The notes under the pieces were generated by a model. The model saw only the letters and a list, made by a program, of their open reading frames with translations, was not told the origin of the DNA and searched no databases. A program made the position numbers and the translations under genes. Shown piece after piece: positions 1-8,012 of a stretch of DNA of 64,000 nucleotides. Source of the DNA: Microbacterium rhizomatis (GTDB lineage Bacteria > Actinomycetota > Actinomycetes > Actinomycetales > Microbacteriaceae); NCBI RefSeq assembly GCF_008710745.1, contig NZ_VYSA01000004.1, forward strand, positions 186,001 to 250,000, written 5' to 3'. Position 1 is the first letter of the stretch; each line of letters starts with the position of its first letter.

Positions 1-257
1 TCGGGGTGCATCACTACCCCAAGGCCGAGGAATGGCCGATCATGCCCGCTCACCGCATCGGGCTACGCCTCGAACCCGACGGCTTCTTCACCCGCAACCC
101 TTCTCTGGACGTGCCGCCATCCGAGGGATCCGCATCCTGCCATGCCCCAGCCCCGGCACACGCCGGATCCACAGGCAGCGCGCACTTGCACGGGACTAAC
201 GAGCCGGAGGCGGCATCGTGCCGTTGCGACGCGCACGACTCCCCGTCTCATCACTGA
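1..257 (+). CDS. Copper amine oxidase, C-terminal end (partial, cut by left edge)
   Basis: Only the last 85 or so codons are present. The segments EEWPIMPAHRIG and DGFFTRNPSLDVP match the conserved C-terminal tail of bacterial copper/topaquinone primary-amine oxidases (Arthrobacter-type, EDWPVMP...GFFDRNPxLDVP). The family oxidises primary amines to aldehydes with release of ammonia and H2O2. The topaquinone tyrosine and copper histidines lie outside the window, so activity cannot be judged. The last 45 or so residues form a tail rich in His and Cys ending in SHH, as in several actinobacterial members. Its stop codon (255-257) directly abuts the ATG of the following membrane protein, so the two are translationally coupled. 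Confidence 0.8.
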   Translation, partial: GVHHYPKAEEWPIMPAHRIGLRLEPDGFFTRNPSLDVPPSEGSASCHAPAPAHAGSTGSAHLHGTNEPEAASCRCDAHDSPSHH

Positions 258-788
258 ATGTTCGCCGAGATCCTGCACGGCGCCGCGATCGTGTCGACCG
301 GGCTCGGAGCCTGCTGCATGGTTGTGCAGCACCGGGCGCGGCGGGCCCGGCTATGGGACGCCGCGATGGCGATCGGCATGGTCGCGGCAATGGTGTGCAC
401 CGCTGCAGGGTGGGGCCCGCCGATTCTCTGGTCAGCGGCGATGGTCACGTTCGCGTTAGCCGTCCTACCATTCGCACCACGACGCGGCGAGAAGCACCGC
501 GCGATGATCGCATTCGACGCGTTCGGCGCGGTGCTCATGGCCGTGTTGATGATCGCGATGAGCGTCGGCGCGCAAACCGGAGCATCGAGCGCATCCTCCC
601 ACCATGGGTCGCCGCCGATCGCGCTGGCTGGCGGCCTCGCCGTGGCAGTGCTCGGTTACAGCGGGCGCGCCGCGATCCTGGTGCACCGGGGTACCGGAGC
701 GGTGGCACGGGTGCGGCCGCTCGCGATGGGCGGGGCTGTCCTGCTCATGGGAGTCGCAGCGCTCGCGCTCGGTGATACAGCCGGATAA
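258..788 (+). CDS. Small polytopic membrane protein, function unknown
   Basis: 176 residues with about six hydrophobic segments (near residues 4-23, 34-52, 54-73, 83-103, 121-140 and 153-172), separated by short basic loops. The layout resembles small actinobacterial DUF5134-type membrane proteins, but I see no diagnostic motif and would not assign a family. The ATG begins immediately after the amine oxidase stop, so it is co-translated with that gene and may serve the same process. It ends one base before the convergent GntR regulator and carries none of the operator motifs seen further right, so it probably lies outside that regulon. Confidence 0.6.
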   Translation: MFAEILHGAAIVSTGLGACCMVVQHRARRARLWDAAMAIGMVAAMVCTAAGWGPPILWSAAMVTFALAVLPFAPRRGEKHRAMIAFDAFGAVLMAVLMIAMSVGAQTGASSASSHHGSPPIALAGGLAVAVLGYSGRAAILVHRGTGAVARVRPLAMGGAVLLMGVAALALGDTAG

Positions 789-789
789 C

Positions 790-1512
790 TCAGCCTTTGA
801 ACACTGTCGATGAGCGCCGCTCGTACCAGCGTGCGAGCTGCTCGCCAGCCTTGAGAACGTGCTCGCGCATTTCGCGTCTCGCGGCCTCGGCATCGCCGCG
901 CTCGATCGCCTCGACGATCCGAACATGCTCCTGATAGTTCTCCTCACGGTGACGGTCGTCACCGATCAGGAGTTGCGCGGATACGTTCCGAGGAAAGGTC
1001 TCGTTGATCTCGTCGATCGCCCGAGCCAGCCGTGCGTTGGCTGAAACCGCCGCGATCGTTGTGTGGAAGACATCGTTCTCGCGCCTGCTCGCAGTCGCGG
1101 TGTCGGCGGTGGGGGAGGGCTCAGAGCCGGACTGTTCATACATCTCGGTGTTGGCCGCGCGCAGTGCGGCAATGTCCATGCGTGAGATGCGCTGCACCGC
1201 GCGCGCCGCGGCGAGGGACTCGAGCTCGGCGCGAACCTCGTAGGCTTCACGGACCTCCCAGGGGGACGGCACCCTGACCACGGCGCCGCGATTGGGGAGC
1301 ACATCGATCAGTCCCCCCGTCTGCAGCTGCCGGAGCGCTTCGCGGACGGGAGTTCGGCTGACAGCGAAGTCGTTCGCGAGTTCGGCTTGGCGCAACTGGG
1401 CGCCGATAGGGATATCGCCGGACATGATCCGATCGCGGATCTTTGCAGCGATCTCGTCCACGAGTGCGCGCCCGCCCTCCGAGACAGTGGCGGTATCGGT
1501 TACCACTGGCAT
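790..1512 (-). CDS. GntR-family (FCD subfamily) transcriptional regulator
   Basis: 240 residues. An N-terminal winged helix-turn-helix covers about residues 15-85 (AELANDFAVSRTPVREALRQ is the recognition region). An all-helical FCD effector domain follows, with the expected metal/ligand histidines in NDVFHTTIAA and EHVRIVEAIERGD. The ATG at 1512 was chosen because AAAGGAG lies five bases upstream; the open frame extends further but into the promoter. The gene is divergent from the ferredoxin reductase, and the shared 134-bp region holds a pair of TTGGATCCAA-like sites. The same paired sites occur at four more promoters up to 23.4 kb, so this protein is the likely local regulator and probably autoregulated (inference). 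FCD proteins usually bind small organic acids; the effector is unknown. Confidence 0.88.
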   Translation of the reverse strand: MPVVTDTATVSEGGRALVDEIAAKIRDRIMSGDIPIGAQLRQAELANDFAVSRTPVREALRQLQTGGLIDVLPNRGAVVRVPSPWEVREAYEVRAELESLAAARAVQRISRMDIAALRAANTEMYEQSGSEPSPTADTATASRRENDVFHTTIAAVSANARLARAIDEINETFPRNVSAQLLIGDDRHREENYQEHVRIVEAIERGDAEAARREMREHVLKAGEQLARWYERRSSTVFKG

Positions 1513-1610
1513 CGCTCTCCTTTCGCGCAGCGGCGTGCGCCGCGCGCTAGGAACGCTAGCAGAACCACACCGCCCTGCATGCAAAAACATGGAGGTGGGC
1601 GCACCTTCCA

Positions 1611-1645
1611 TTGGATGGATCCATTTACCTCTGTTAGGATCCAAG
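1611..1645. promoter_or_regulatory. Paired GGATCC operator in the gntR/reductase divergent promoter
   Basis: Two palindromic sites, TGGATCCA at 1616-1623 and TTAGGATCCAAG at 1634-1645, have GGATCC cores 20 bp apart. They sit directly upstream of the reductase start. TTGGAT (1611-1616) and TAGGAT (1635-1640), 18 bp apart, could be the -35 and -10 boxes. That would put the transcript start at or next to the GTG at 1647, giving a leaderless mRNA. The motif fits the short palindromes bound by FCD-type GntR proteins, and equivalent pairs occur at 2.6, 10.4, 15.9 and 23.35 kb. Confidence 0.6.
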
Positions 1646-1646
1646 A

Positions 1647-2591
1647 GTGACTTTGAGCGAGGAGAGCCCTACGCGCCGCGTCCGTGTTCGGTCCCTGGTG
1701 CTGGAGGCGGAGGATGTTCTGTCCGTCGAGCTGGAGGGCGTTGACGGGCCTTTGCCCGCGTGGCTTCCAGGTGCGCACATCGACCTCGTCCTTCCTGGAG
1801 CCCCCGTCCGCCAGTACTCGCTGTGCTCCGATCCCGCACAGCCGCGATATCGCATCGCGGTGCTCAAGGAGACCGATAGTCGCGGTGGATCGCAGTTCGT
1901 CCATGAGCGACTCCGCCCCGGCGACATCCTCGATATCCGCGGGCCACGGAACCATTTTCCCCTCGCCGAGTGCACCGAGTATCTCTTCATCGCAGGCGGC
2001 ATCGGAATCACCCCGGTCCTTCCGATGATGCATGCGGCGGCCGCTGCGGGCGTTGCTTGGACCGCGCTGTATCTGGGCGCGAGCCGCACCCGGATGGCGT
2101 TCGTGGACGAAGTGACTGAGCTCGAAGGAAATGTCATCGTGCACCCGCGCGATGAGCGTGAGCGCGCCGATCTCGCCGATTACGTCGCGGCACATCCCCA
2201 CGCGATGATCTACGCGTGCGGTCCGGGGCGGCTGCTCTCGGACCTCGCCTCCCTCGTGACCGACGGCGACGAGAGGCTCCGCGTCGAATACTTCTCGGCT
2301 CCGCCCGTCGACTATGAGCCCGGCGGGCCATTTTCGGTCCGACTTGCCCGCACGGGGGTTGAGGTGGTGGTGGCACCGGAACAGAGCATCCTCGAGGTCA
2401 TACGTGGGGCGGGGGTTGATGTGCTCACGGACTGCGAGGAGGGCATCTGTGGCAGCTGCGAGACGCGCGTCCTCGAGGGGGAAGTCGAGCACCGGGATTT
2501 CGTGCTCACCCCGCAAGAGCGCGCGGCGAACGACTGCGCAATGGTCTGCGTCTCTCGATCCGCCTGCCCGCTCCTCGTTCTCGATGTCTGA
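1647..2591 (+). CDS. Ferredoxin reductase of a Rieske oxygenase (phthalate dioxygenase reductase/VanB family)
   Basis: 314 residues in the single-chain order of the family: flavin domain with RQYS (55-58), NAD domain with GGIGITP (117-123) and CGPGRLL (191-197), then a C-terminal plant-type [2Fe-2S] ferredoxin with cysteines 263, 268, 271 and 301 (CEEGICGSC). It passes electrons from NAD(P)H through FMN and the iron-sulfur centre to the oxygenase encoded immediately downstream. The GTG at 1647 has no convincing Shine-Dalgarno sequence, but a possible -10 box ends seven bases upstream, consistent with a leaderless transcript. It belongs to the proposed GntR regulon. Confidence 0.92.
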   Translation: MTLSEESPTRRVRVRSLVLEAEDVLSVELEGVDGPLPAWLPGAHIDLVLPGAPVRQYSLCSDPAQPRYRIAVLKETDSRGGSQFVHERLRPGDILDIRGPRNHFPLAECTEYLFIAGGIGITPVLPMMHAAAAAGVAWTALYLGASRTRMAFVDEVTELEGNVIVHPRDERERADLADYVAAHPHAMIYACGPGRLLSDLASLVTDGDERLRVEYFSAPPVDYEPGGPFSVRLARTGVEVVVAPEQSILEVIRGAGVDVLTDCEEGICGSCETRVLEGEVEHRDFVLTPQERAANDCAMVCVSRSACPLLVLDV

Positions 2592-2594
2592 CTT

Positions 2595-2627
2595 ATGGAT
2601 ACAATAATTGCAGTTTCGGATACCGAA
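2595..2627. promoter_or_regulatory. Paired GGATAC operator variant before the Rieske oxygenase
   Basis: TATGGATACAAT (2595-2606) and TTCGGATACCGAA (2615-2627) have cores 21 bp apart, the same spacing as the other sites. The second half is a near-perfect palindrome (TTCGG/CCGAA). The pair lies between the reductase stop and the oxygenase start, suggesting the oxygenase operon has its own regulated promoter in addition to read-through. Confidence 0.5.
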
Positions 2628-2638
2628 GGGCGCGATCC

Positions 2639-3976
2639 ATGCTGAAAGCGGAAGACAACGAGAAGATCACCCGTTCCGGGCCCGGAACCCCACTCGGTAA
2701 CCTGCTGCGGTCCTATTGGCAGCCGGCAGCACTGGTCTCCGAGATGCCGGGCGATCGGCCGGTGAAGGCCATTCGAATCATGAGCGAAGATCTGGTGCTG
2801 TTCAAGAAGCGCCAAGGGTGGGGGCTCATCAGCCGGTTCTGCGCCCATCGCGGCGTGGACCTGTCCTACGGGCGTCTCGAAGATGACGGCATCCGGTGCC
2901 TCTATCATGGCTGGCTCTACGACGGCGAGGGGCGGTGCGTCGAGCAGCCCGCGGAACCGGACCACAGCCAGTTCCTCGGCAAGATCCGCATCGCCAACTA
3001 CCCCTGCGTGGAGCGCAACGGCATCATCTTCACCTATATGGGTGCGGGCGATCCGCCCCCGTTCCCCGACTACGACTGCTTCGTCGCGCCCGAGGAGTAC
3101 ACCTTCGCCTTCAAAGGCCTATGGGAATGCAACTGGCTGCAGGGGCTGGAAGGCGGCATCGATCCCAGTCATGTCTCCTTCCTTCACCGGTTCATCGAAG
3201 AAGACCCGCGTGAGATGTATGGTCAGCAGTTCGCCGAGGAGGTCGAAGGGACAGGCAAGAAGCTCTCCATCCTCGTCGGCGAGAGCTACCGACCAGACAT
3301 CGAGGTCGAAAGTGCGGACCACGGACTCCGTGTCTTCGCTGTGCGGCAACTCACCGAGGACATCAAGCACGTGCGCGTGACAAACCTCATGTTCCCAAAC
3401 GCCTTCGTGGTTCCGTTCGGCAACACGAAGGTCTTCACCCAGTGGCACGTACCGATCGACGACGAGAATCACCACTGGTTCATGATCTGGTACGACTTCG
3501 CCGAGACCACCGATAAGGAGACCCTCCTCAAGCAACGCCTCGATGGCGTGAGCCTGCCCGACTACCGGCCGCTTCGCAACCGCTCCAACAACTGGGGGTT
3601 CGACCCTCAGGAGCAGAAGGAACTCACCTACACCGGCATGGGGCTGGATATCAATGTGCACGACCAATGGGCTGTCGAGAGCATGGGGTCGATCCAAGAC
3701 CGCACGGTCGAGCGCCTCGGAGTGTCAGACCGCGCAGTAACGGCATACCGTCGCCTGCTCCTGCGGGCGATCGAGACGTTCGCGAACGGCGGGACCACTC
3801 CGTCACACCCGGTCAGCGCCGAACAGGCCGCGTCGCTCACCGGACCGCTCGCGATGGACACGATCGCGGCGAACGACGTCTGGCAGACCCGGTGGATGGA
3901 ACGCGAGCAGGAGCGCCGAGCGGATTCGCCCTGGGCCGGACCTCGCGCCCGAGCTCGGGTCAACGCCGATGCGTGA
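2639..3976 (+). CDS. Rieske non-heme iron oxygenase, alpha subunit (phthalate dioxygenase-like)
   Basis: 445 residues. The N-terminal Rieske [2Fe-2S] site is C68-x-H70 ... C87-x2-H90 (CAHRGVDLSYGRL, CLYHGW). The mononuclear iron site is H178 and H183 in GGIDPSHVSFLHR, with D342 in HDQWAVES as the likely third ligand and D175 as the bridge between centres. This is the alpha-only class that includes phthalate dioxygenase and many O- and N-dealkylating monooxygenases; no beta subunit is present, as expected for it. Oxidative dealkylation or ring hydroxylation are both possible and the substrate cannot be read from sequence. ATG 2639 follows GAAGGG. The 3' end overlaps the ligase gene by eight bases, indicating translational coupling. 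Confidence 0.92.
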   Translation: MLKAEDNEKITRSGPGTPLGNLLRSYWQPAALVSEMPGDRPVKAIRIMSEDLVLFKKRQGWGLISRFCAHRGVDLSYGRLEDDGIRCLYHGWLYDGEGRCVEQPAEPDHSQFLGKIRIANYPCVERNGIIFTYMGAGDPPPFPDYDCFVAPEEYTFAFKGLWECNWLQGLEGGIDPSHVSFLHRFIEEDPREMYGQQFAEEVEGTGKKLSILVGESYRPDIEVESADHGLRVFAVRQLTEDIKHVRVTNLMFPNAFVVPFGNTKVFTQWHVPIDDENHHWFMIWYDFAETTDKETLLKQRLDGVSLPDYRPLRNRSNNWGFDPQEQKELTYTGMGLDINVHDQWAVESMGSIQDRTVERLGVSDRAVTAYRRLLLRAIETFANGGTTPSHPVSAEQAASLTGPLAMDTIAANDVWQTRWMEREQERRADSPWAGPRARARVNADA

Positions 3977-5498
3977 GCGCAACGTCGACGAGCGCCCCGT
4001 CTTCGAAAGTGGCGGCGGAGTGTCGGCGCGTCCGATACTCGCGACCGACCGCGAGGGATTCGTCTTGCGGCACGATCTGTGGAGCGAGGCCAAATATGCA
4101 GCGGCCGCACAGATGCGCAGAGTGGTGGACGAGCTCGGCGTCGAGATGGTTCGCTTCTCATTTGTCGACCAGCACGGAATCCTCCGCGGAAAGACGATCG
4201 CACGGGGAGGTGTGGCCGCCGCGCTGCGATCGGGTGTCACCGCCCCGAGCTCGCTGCTGCTGAAGGACACCTCCGGACAATCCGTGTACTCAGTATTCGC
4301 AGCAGACCCCGGAGTGGGAATTGCGGGCTTCAGCGGTGCCGGCGACATCGTCCTCGTGCCCGACCCGACAACTTTCCGCGTCCTGCCCTGGGCGGACAAG
4401 ACCGGCTGGATCCTGTGCGATGTCCACTTTCCGAACGGCTCCCCGGTCCCGTTCTGCTCCCGCACAATCCTGCGCAACGAACTGACAACGCTCGCGTCGC
4501 GCGGCTACGGCATGACCGTCGGCGCGGAGTTGGAGTTTCACCTGTACCGCGCCGACGACAGACCGCTCGCTGACGAACATATCGGGGTCCCCGGACGTCC
4601 CGGCCGGGCGCTCCAGGTCGCCCCGACCACGCGAGGCTCGCAGTTGCTATATGAAGAGGGCCTCGACCGTCTCCAACCGTTCGTCGATGCGCTGTACCGC
4701 GGATTGACTCTCCTGGACCTGCCGCTGCGGTCGATCGAGCTTGAATTCGGCCCGAGCCAGTTCGAGATCACGATGGAAGCCGGAGACGCGGCCCAGATCG
4801 CCGATGCAATCGTGCTCGCACGGACGGCAGTGCGCCGGATCGCCGCGGGTATGGGGTACCACGCCACGTTCATGTCACGCCCGCAAGGCGTGGAGGGCGC
4901 CTCGACAGGGTGGCACCTACACCAGTCGCTGACCGAGCTCCGCACCGGGGCACACGCCTTCGTCCCCGACGCCGCCGGATCCGCACTGTCACCGGTCGGC
5001 GCGTCCTACCTGGCGGGTCTGCTCGCACACGCCTCGGCCGCCGCCGCATTCACGACACCCACCGTCAACGGCTACAAACGATACCAACCAAAGTCGCTCG
5101 CCCCCGACCGCGTGGCATGGGGCATCGACAACAAAGGCGCCATGGTACGCGCCGTCGGCGGGATCGGCGATCCCGCCACCCGACTAGAGAACCGGTCAGG
5201 CGAACCCGCAGCCAACCCCTACCTGTACATCGCGTCACAGCTGATCAGCGGGATGGACGGGATGGAGCGTGCCCTCATCCCACCCGAACCCACCGACGAC
5301 CCATACCGCACCGACGCACCCGCCTTACCTGCATCGCTCGGCGAGGCAGTGGACGCCCTCGAGGCGGACAATTCGTTCAGAACCGCGCTCGGTGACTCCG
5401 TGATCGATTGGTACACCACCATCAAGCGCGCCGAGTTCTCCCGCTACCTTCGCCACGTCTCCGACTGGGAGCAGCGCGAATACTTTGACATCTTCTGA
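3969..5498 (+). CDS. Glutamine synthetase-like ligase (gamma-glutamylamide synthetase type)
   Basis: 509 residues with the glutamine synthetase fold: beta-grasp region near MVRFSFVDQHGILRGK (60-75), first metal site GAELEF (186-190), IELEFGPSQFEITME (256-270), the ammonia/ATP-site histidines in GWHLHQS (314-320), NGYKRYQP, and RLENRSGEPAANPYLY (405-420). Catabolic members attach amines to glutamate using ATP (aniline AtdA1, isopropylamine IpuC, putrescine PuuA). Its position between an oxygenase and an aldehyde dehydrogenase argues for a substrate-activating amide ligase rather than nitrogen assimilation; that is inference. The long, unconserved N-terminus could mean that the true start lies inside the frame. 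Confidence 0.88.
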   Translation: MRERNVDERPVFESGGGVSARPILATDREGFVLRHDLWSEAKYAAAAQMRRVVDELGVEMVRFSFVDQHGILRGKTIARGGVAAALRSGVTAPSSLLLKDTSGQSVYSVFAADPGVGIAGFSGAGDIVLVPDPTTFRVLPWADKTGWILCDVHFPNGSPVPFCSRTILRNELTTLASRGYGMTVGAELEFHLYRADDRPLADEHIGVPGRPGRALQVAPTTRGSQLLYEEGLDRLQPFVDALYRGLTLLDLPLRSIELEFGPSQFEITMEAGDAAQIADAIVLARTAVRRIAAGMGYHATFMSRPQGVEGASTGWHLHQSLTELRTGAHAFVPDAAGSALSPVGASYLAGLLAHASAAAAFTTPTVNGYKRYQPKSLAPDRVAWGIDNKGAMVRAVGGIGDPATRLENRSGEPAANPYLYIASQLISGMDGMERALIPPEPTDDPYRTDAPALPASLGEAVDALEADNSFRTALGDSVIDWYTTIKRAEFSRYLRHVSDWEQREYFDIF

Positions 5499-5514
5499 GC
5501 GACGAGGGAAACCC

Positions 5515-6981
5515 ATGAGCATCCGAACGACCATTGCCGCTCTATCCGCCTACGAGCCATTCCTCCGCGCCGGGGAGTGGATAGCACCAGGCGAACGAGA
5601 GCTACACCCCGTCATCGACCCGGCAACCGGTGAAACCTTCACCCACATCGCCCAGGCAACGACAGAGGACGTGGACGCTGCGGTCACCGAGGCAGTCGCA
5701 GCCCACGCTGATCGCCGGTGGCGAGGCCTCCCGCCGCTGGAGCGCTCACGGATCCTTGGACGAATCGCCGACCTCATCGAGGAGCAGTTGGAGGAACTTG
5801 CCGTCCTCGAAACCCGCGACAACGGCAAACCCATCGAACGCTCACGCGCCGACACCGCCTCCGCGGCACGCACATTCCGCCACTACGCCGGCGCACCCTC
5901 CCGACTCAGCGGAACGGTGGTACCGATCGACGGCGGCGCGCACCACGTATACACGGTCATGGAACCGGTCGGTCCCGTCGCTGTCATCCTGCCCTGGAAT
6001 TTCCCCATCATGACCGCCGCCTTCAAGCTCGCTCCCGCGCTCGCGGCCGGATGCCCGGTCGTCGCGAAGCCCGCAGAGGATACGCCACTGACACTCTTGC
6101 GCCTCGCGAAGATCTTCGAGCAGGCAGGGCTGCCCACCGGAACAGTGAGCGTTCTCACCGGCGACGGACGGGTGGGAGCCGCGCTCAGCACCCACCCTGG
6201 CATCGCCAAGATCACCTTCACCGGGTCCACCGAAGTGGGCCGGATCGTCGGACACGCCGCCGCGGAAGATTTCACCCGGGTGACCCTGGAACTCGGCGGC
6301 AAGAGCCCGAACATCGTGTTCGAGGATGCGGATCTGGACGCCGCCGTGGTCACCGCAATGCGCGCCTCCTTCGGGCATTCCGGGCAAATGTGCACCGCGG
6401 GAAGCAGACTGCTCGTGCAGCGTTCCATCCTCGCGGAGATGACGGAACGCCTCGCCGATGCCGTGTCCCGAGTTCCGGTGGGGGACGGGCTTGACGGAGG
6501 AATCACCGTAGGTCCGCTGGTGTCCGAAGCGCAGCGCGAACGGGTACTCGGCTACATCCAGATCGGGATCGACGAGGGGGCCACGCTCGTCGCCGGCGGC
6601 GGCGTGCGTAACCCCGGCTTCTACGTCGAACCAACCCTGTTCAGTGACGTCAGCAACGACATGCGCATTGCACGCGAAGAGATCTTCGGCCCCGTGGTCG
6701 GGATCATCCCGTTCGAGGACGAGGCCGATGCTGTCCGAATCGCCAACGACTCGGAGTACGGTCTGGCAGCCGGGGTGTGGACGAAGGACCTTGGCCGCGC
6801 GCACCGGATGGCGGCAGCGCTGGAGGTCGGGACAGTCTGGGTCAACACCTACAACATCTTCGATCCTGCCCTTTCCTTCGGTGGGGTCGGCGCGTCGGGT
6901 CTTGGCCGGGACCTCGGTGAGGAGGGCCTCCACGGGTTCTGCGAACCCAAAAGCGTCGTCATCGCGATTCCGCAGGGCTGA
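5515..6981 (+). CDS. NAD(P)-dependent aldehyde dehydrogenase
   Basis: 488 residues. It has the family landmarks: PWNFPIM (160-166), the general base E259 in TLELGGKSPN, the nucleophile C293 in GHSGQMCTAGSR, and EEIFGPVVG near residue 390. It oxidises an aldehyde to the acid. An earlier in-frame ATG at 5485 overlaps the ligase, but ATG 5515 follows the ligase stop and has GAGGGA upstream, so it was preferred. In the operon it would oxidise an aldehyde released by oxygenase dealkylation or by amine oxidation (inference). Confidence 0.93.
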   Translation: MSIRTTIAALSAYEPFLRAGEWIAPGERELHPVIDPATGETFTHIAQATTEDVDAAVTEAVAAHADRRWRGLPPLERSRILGRIADLIEEQLEELAVLETRDNGKPIERSRADTASAARTFRHYAGAPSRLSGTVVPIDGGAHHVYTVMEPVGPVAVILPWNFPIMTAAFKLAPALAAGCPVVAKPAEDTPLTLLRLAKIFEQAGLPTGTVSVLTGDGRVGAALSTHPGIAKITFTGSTEVGRIVGHAAAEDFTRVTLELGGKSPNIVFEDADLDAAVVTAMRASFGHSGQMCTAGSRLLVQRSILAEMTERLADAVSRVPVGDGLDGGITVGPLVSEAQRERVLGYIQIGIDEGATLVAGGGVRNPGFYVEPTLFSDVSNDMRIAREEIFGPVVGIIPFEDEADAVRIANDSEYGLAAGVWTKDLGRAHRMAAALEVGTVWVNTYNIFDPALSFGGVGASGLGRDLGEEGLHGFCEPKSVVIAIPQG

Positions 6982-6985
6982 CTCC

Positions 6986-7996
6986 GTGGACAGTGTCCAG
7001 AGCGTCACAGGACCGATCGCGCCGGCTCAGCTAGGGGTGACCCTGCCCCACGAGCACGTGTACATCAACATGACACGGACCACTCCCCAAGATGGCTACC
7101 TCAATGTCGCGGACGAAATCGCCACCGAACTGGATCTGTTCGTCGCCGCGGGCGGCTCCACGCTCATCGACATGACCAATGGAGAGCTCAGCGACTACGC
7201 CGCACCCATTGGATGGAGCAACGATCAGAGGGCTATGCAACAGAACCCCGACACGGGTTCTCGCTCTGTGGCCAACGTCCTCTCGACGAAGCAGATGTCC
7301 GAGCGAACCGGGGTCCAGATCATCCTGGGCACCGGGCACTACTACGGCAAGTATCTAGACGCCAACTGGTTCGATCGCAACTCAACGAACAAGATCGCCG
7401 ACTATCTCGTGCAGGATCTGATGGACGAAATCCCCGGAACAGGCGTACGCGCGGGGGTCATCGGAGAGATCGCGTCCGACCTCTCCCACATCTCCGCACT
7501 CGAAGAGCGCTCGTTCCGCGCCGCCGCACGGGCGAGCAGGGAGACCGGAGCGATGGTGTCTACACATGCCGCGACGTTCCCCACAGGTCTCGCCCAGCTG
7601 GAGATCATGGAAGAAGAGGGCGTCGATCCCTCCCGTGTCGTGATCGGGCACGCGGATACGGTCAAAAGCGTCGACTACTCGCTTGAGCTGCTGAAGCGAG
7701 GAGCGTTCGTCGAATTCGACTGCCTGATGACATGCCGCGTAGGCGGTGAGATCGTCCGGCCGCAGATCGACCGACGCATCGCGTATCTCCAGGCCGTCAT
7801 CGAGGCTGGCTACGCGGAACGCATATTGCTCTCGCAGGATATCTGCGCGCGCTCCAATCTCCGCACACTCGGCGGACCGGGATACACCTTCGTACTTCAG
7901 GAGTTCCGTGCGATCGCCGTCGAAGCGGGCATCGATCCGGACATCTTGCGATCCATATCCACAGACAACCCGCGCGCTGCCGTCTTCGGCGCCTAA
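6986..7996 (+). CDS. Phosphotriesterase-family metal hydrolase (copy 1)
   Basis: 336 residues, COG1735-type TIM-barrel hydrolase. Metal ligands expected for a binuclear site are all visible: H22 and H24 (LPHEHVY), E161 (GVIGEIA) where the classic enzyme has a carboxylated lysine, H194 (VSTHAA), H222 (VIGHAD) and D285 (LLSQDIC). Members hydrolyse lactones, amides or esters; a phosphotriester substrate is unlikely. The start is GTG 6986, four bases after the aldehyde dehydrogenase stop, because homology to copy 2 begins at TGPIAPAQLG; a longer frame upstream overlaps the dehydrogenase and is not coding. Part of the oxygenase operon. Confidence 0.88.
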   Translation: MDSVQSVTGPIAPAQLGVTLPHEHVYINMTRTTPQDGYLNVADEIATELDLFVAAGGSTLIDMTNGELSDYAAPIGWSNDQRAMQQNPDTGSRSVANVLSTKQMSERTGVQIILGTGHYYGKYLDANWFDRNSTNKIADYLVQDLMDEIPGTGVRAGVIGEIASDLSHISALEERSFRAAARASRETGAMVSTHAATFPTGLAQLEIMEEEGVDPSRVVIGHADTVKSVDYSLELLKRGAFVEFDCLMTCRVGGEIVRPQIDRRIAYLQAVIEAGYAERILLSQDICARSNLRTLGGPGYTFVLQEFRAIAVEAGIDPDILRSISTDNPRAAVFGA

Positions 7997-8012
7997 CCAT
8001 CGAGAGACGACT

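Noticed and set aside
1500..2516. Long minus-strand open frame over the reductase gene
   Set aside because: It mirrors the plus-strand reductase, whose FMN, NAD and ferredoxin motifs are clear; typical high-GC antisense frame.
6644..6985. Upstream extension of the first phosphotriesterase-like gene into the aldehyde dehydrogenase
   Set aside because: Extension has no homology; GTG 6986 directly after the dehydrogenase stop explains the operon better.
5842..7008. 388-codon minus-strand frame opposite the aldehyde dehydrogenase
   Set aside because: No recognisable product, antisense to a well-supported gene, no ribosome binding site.
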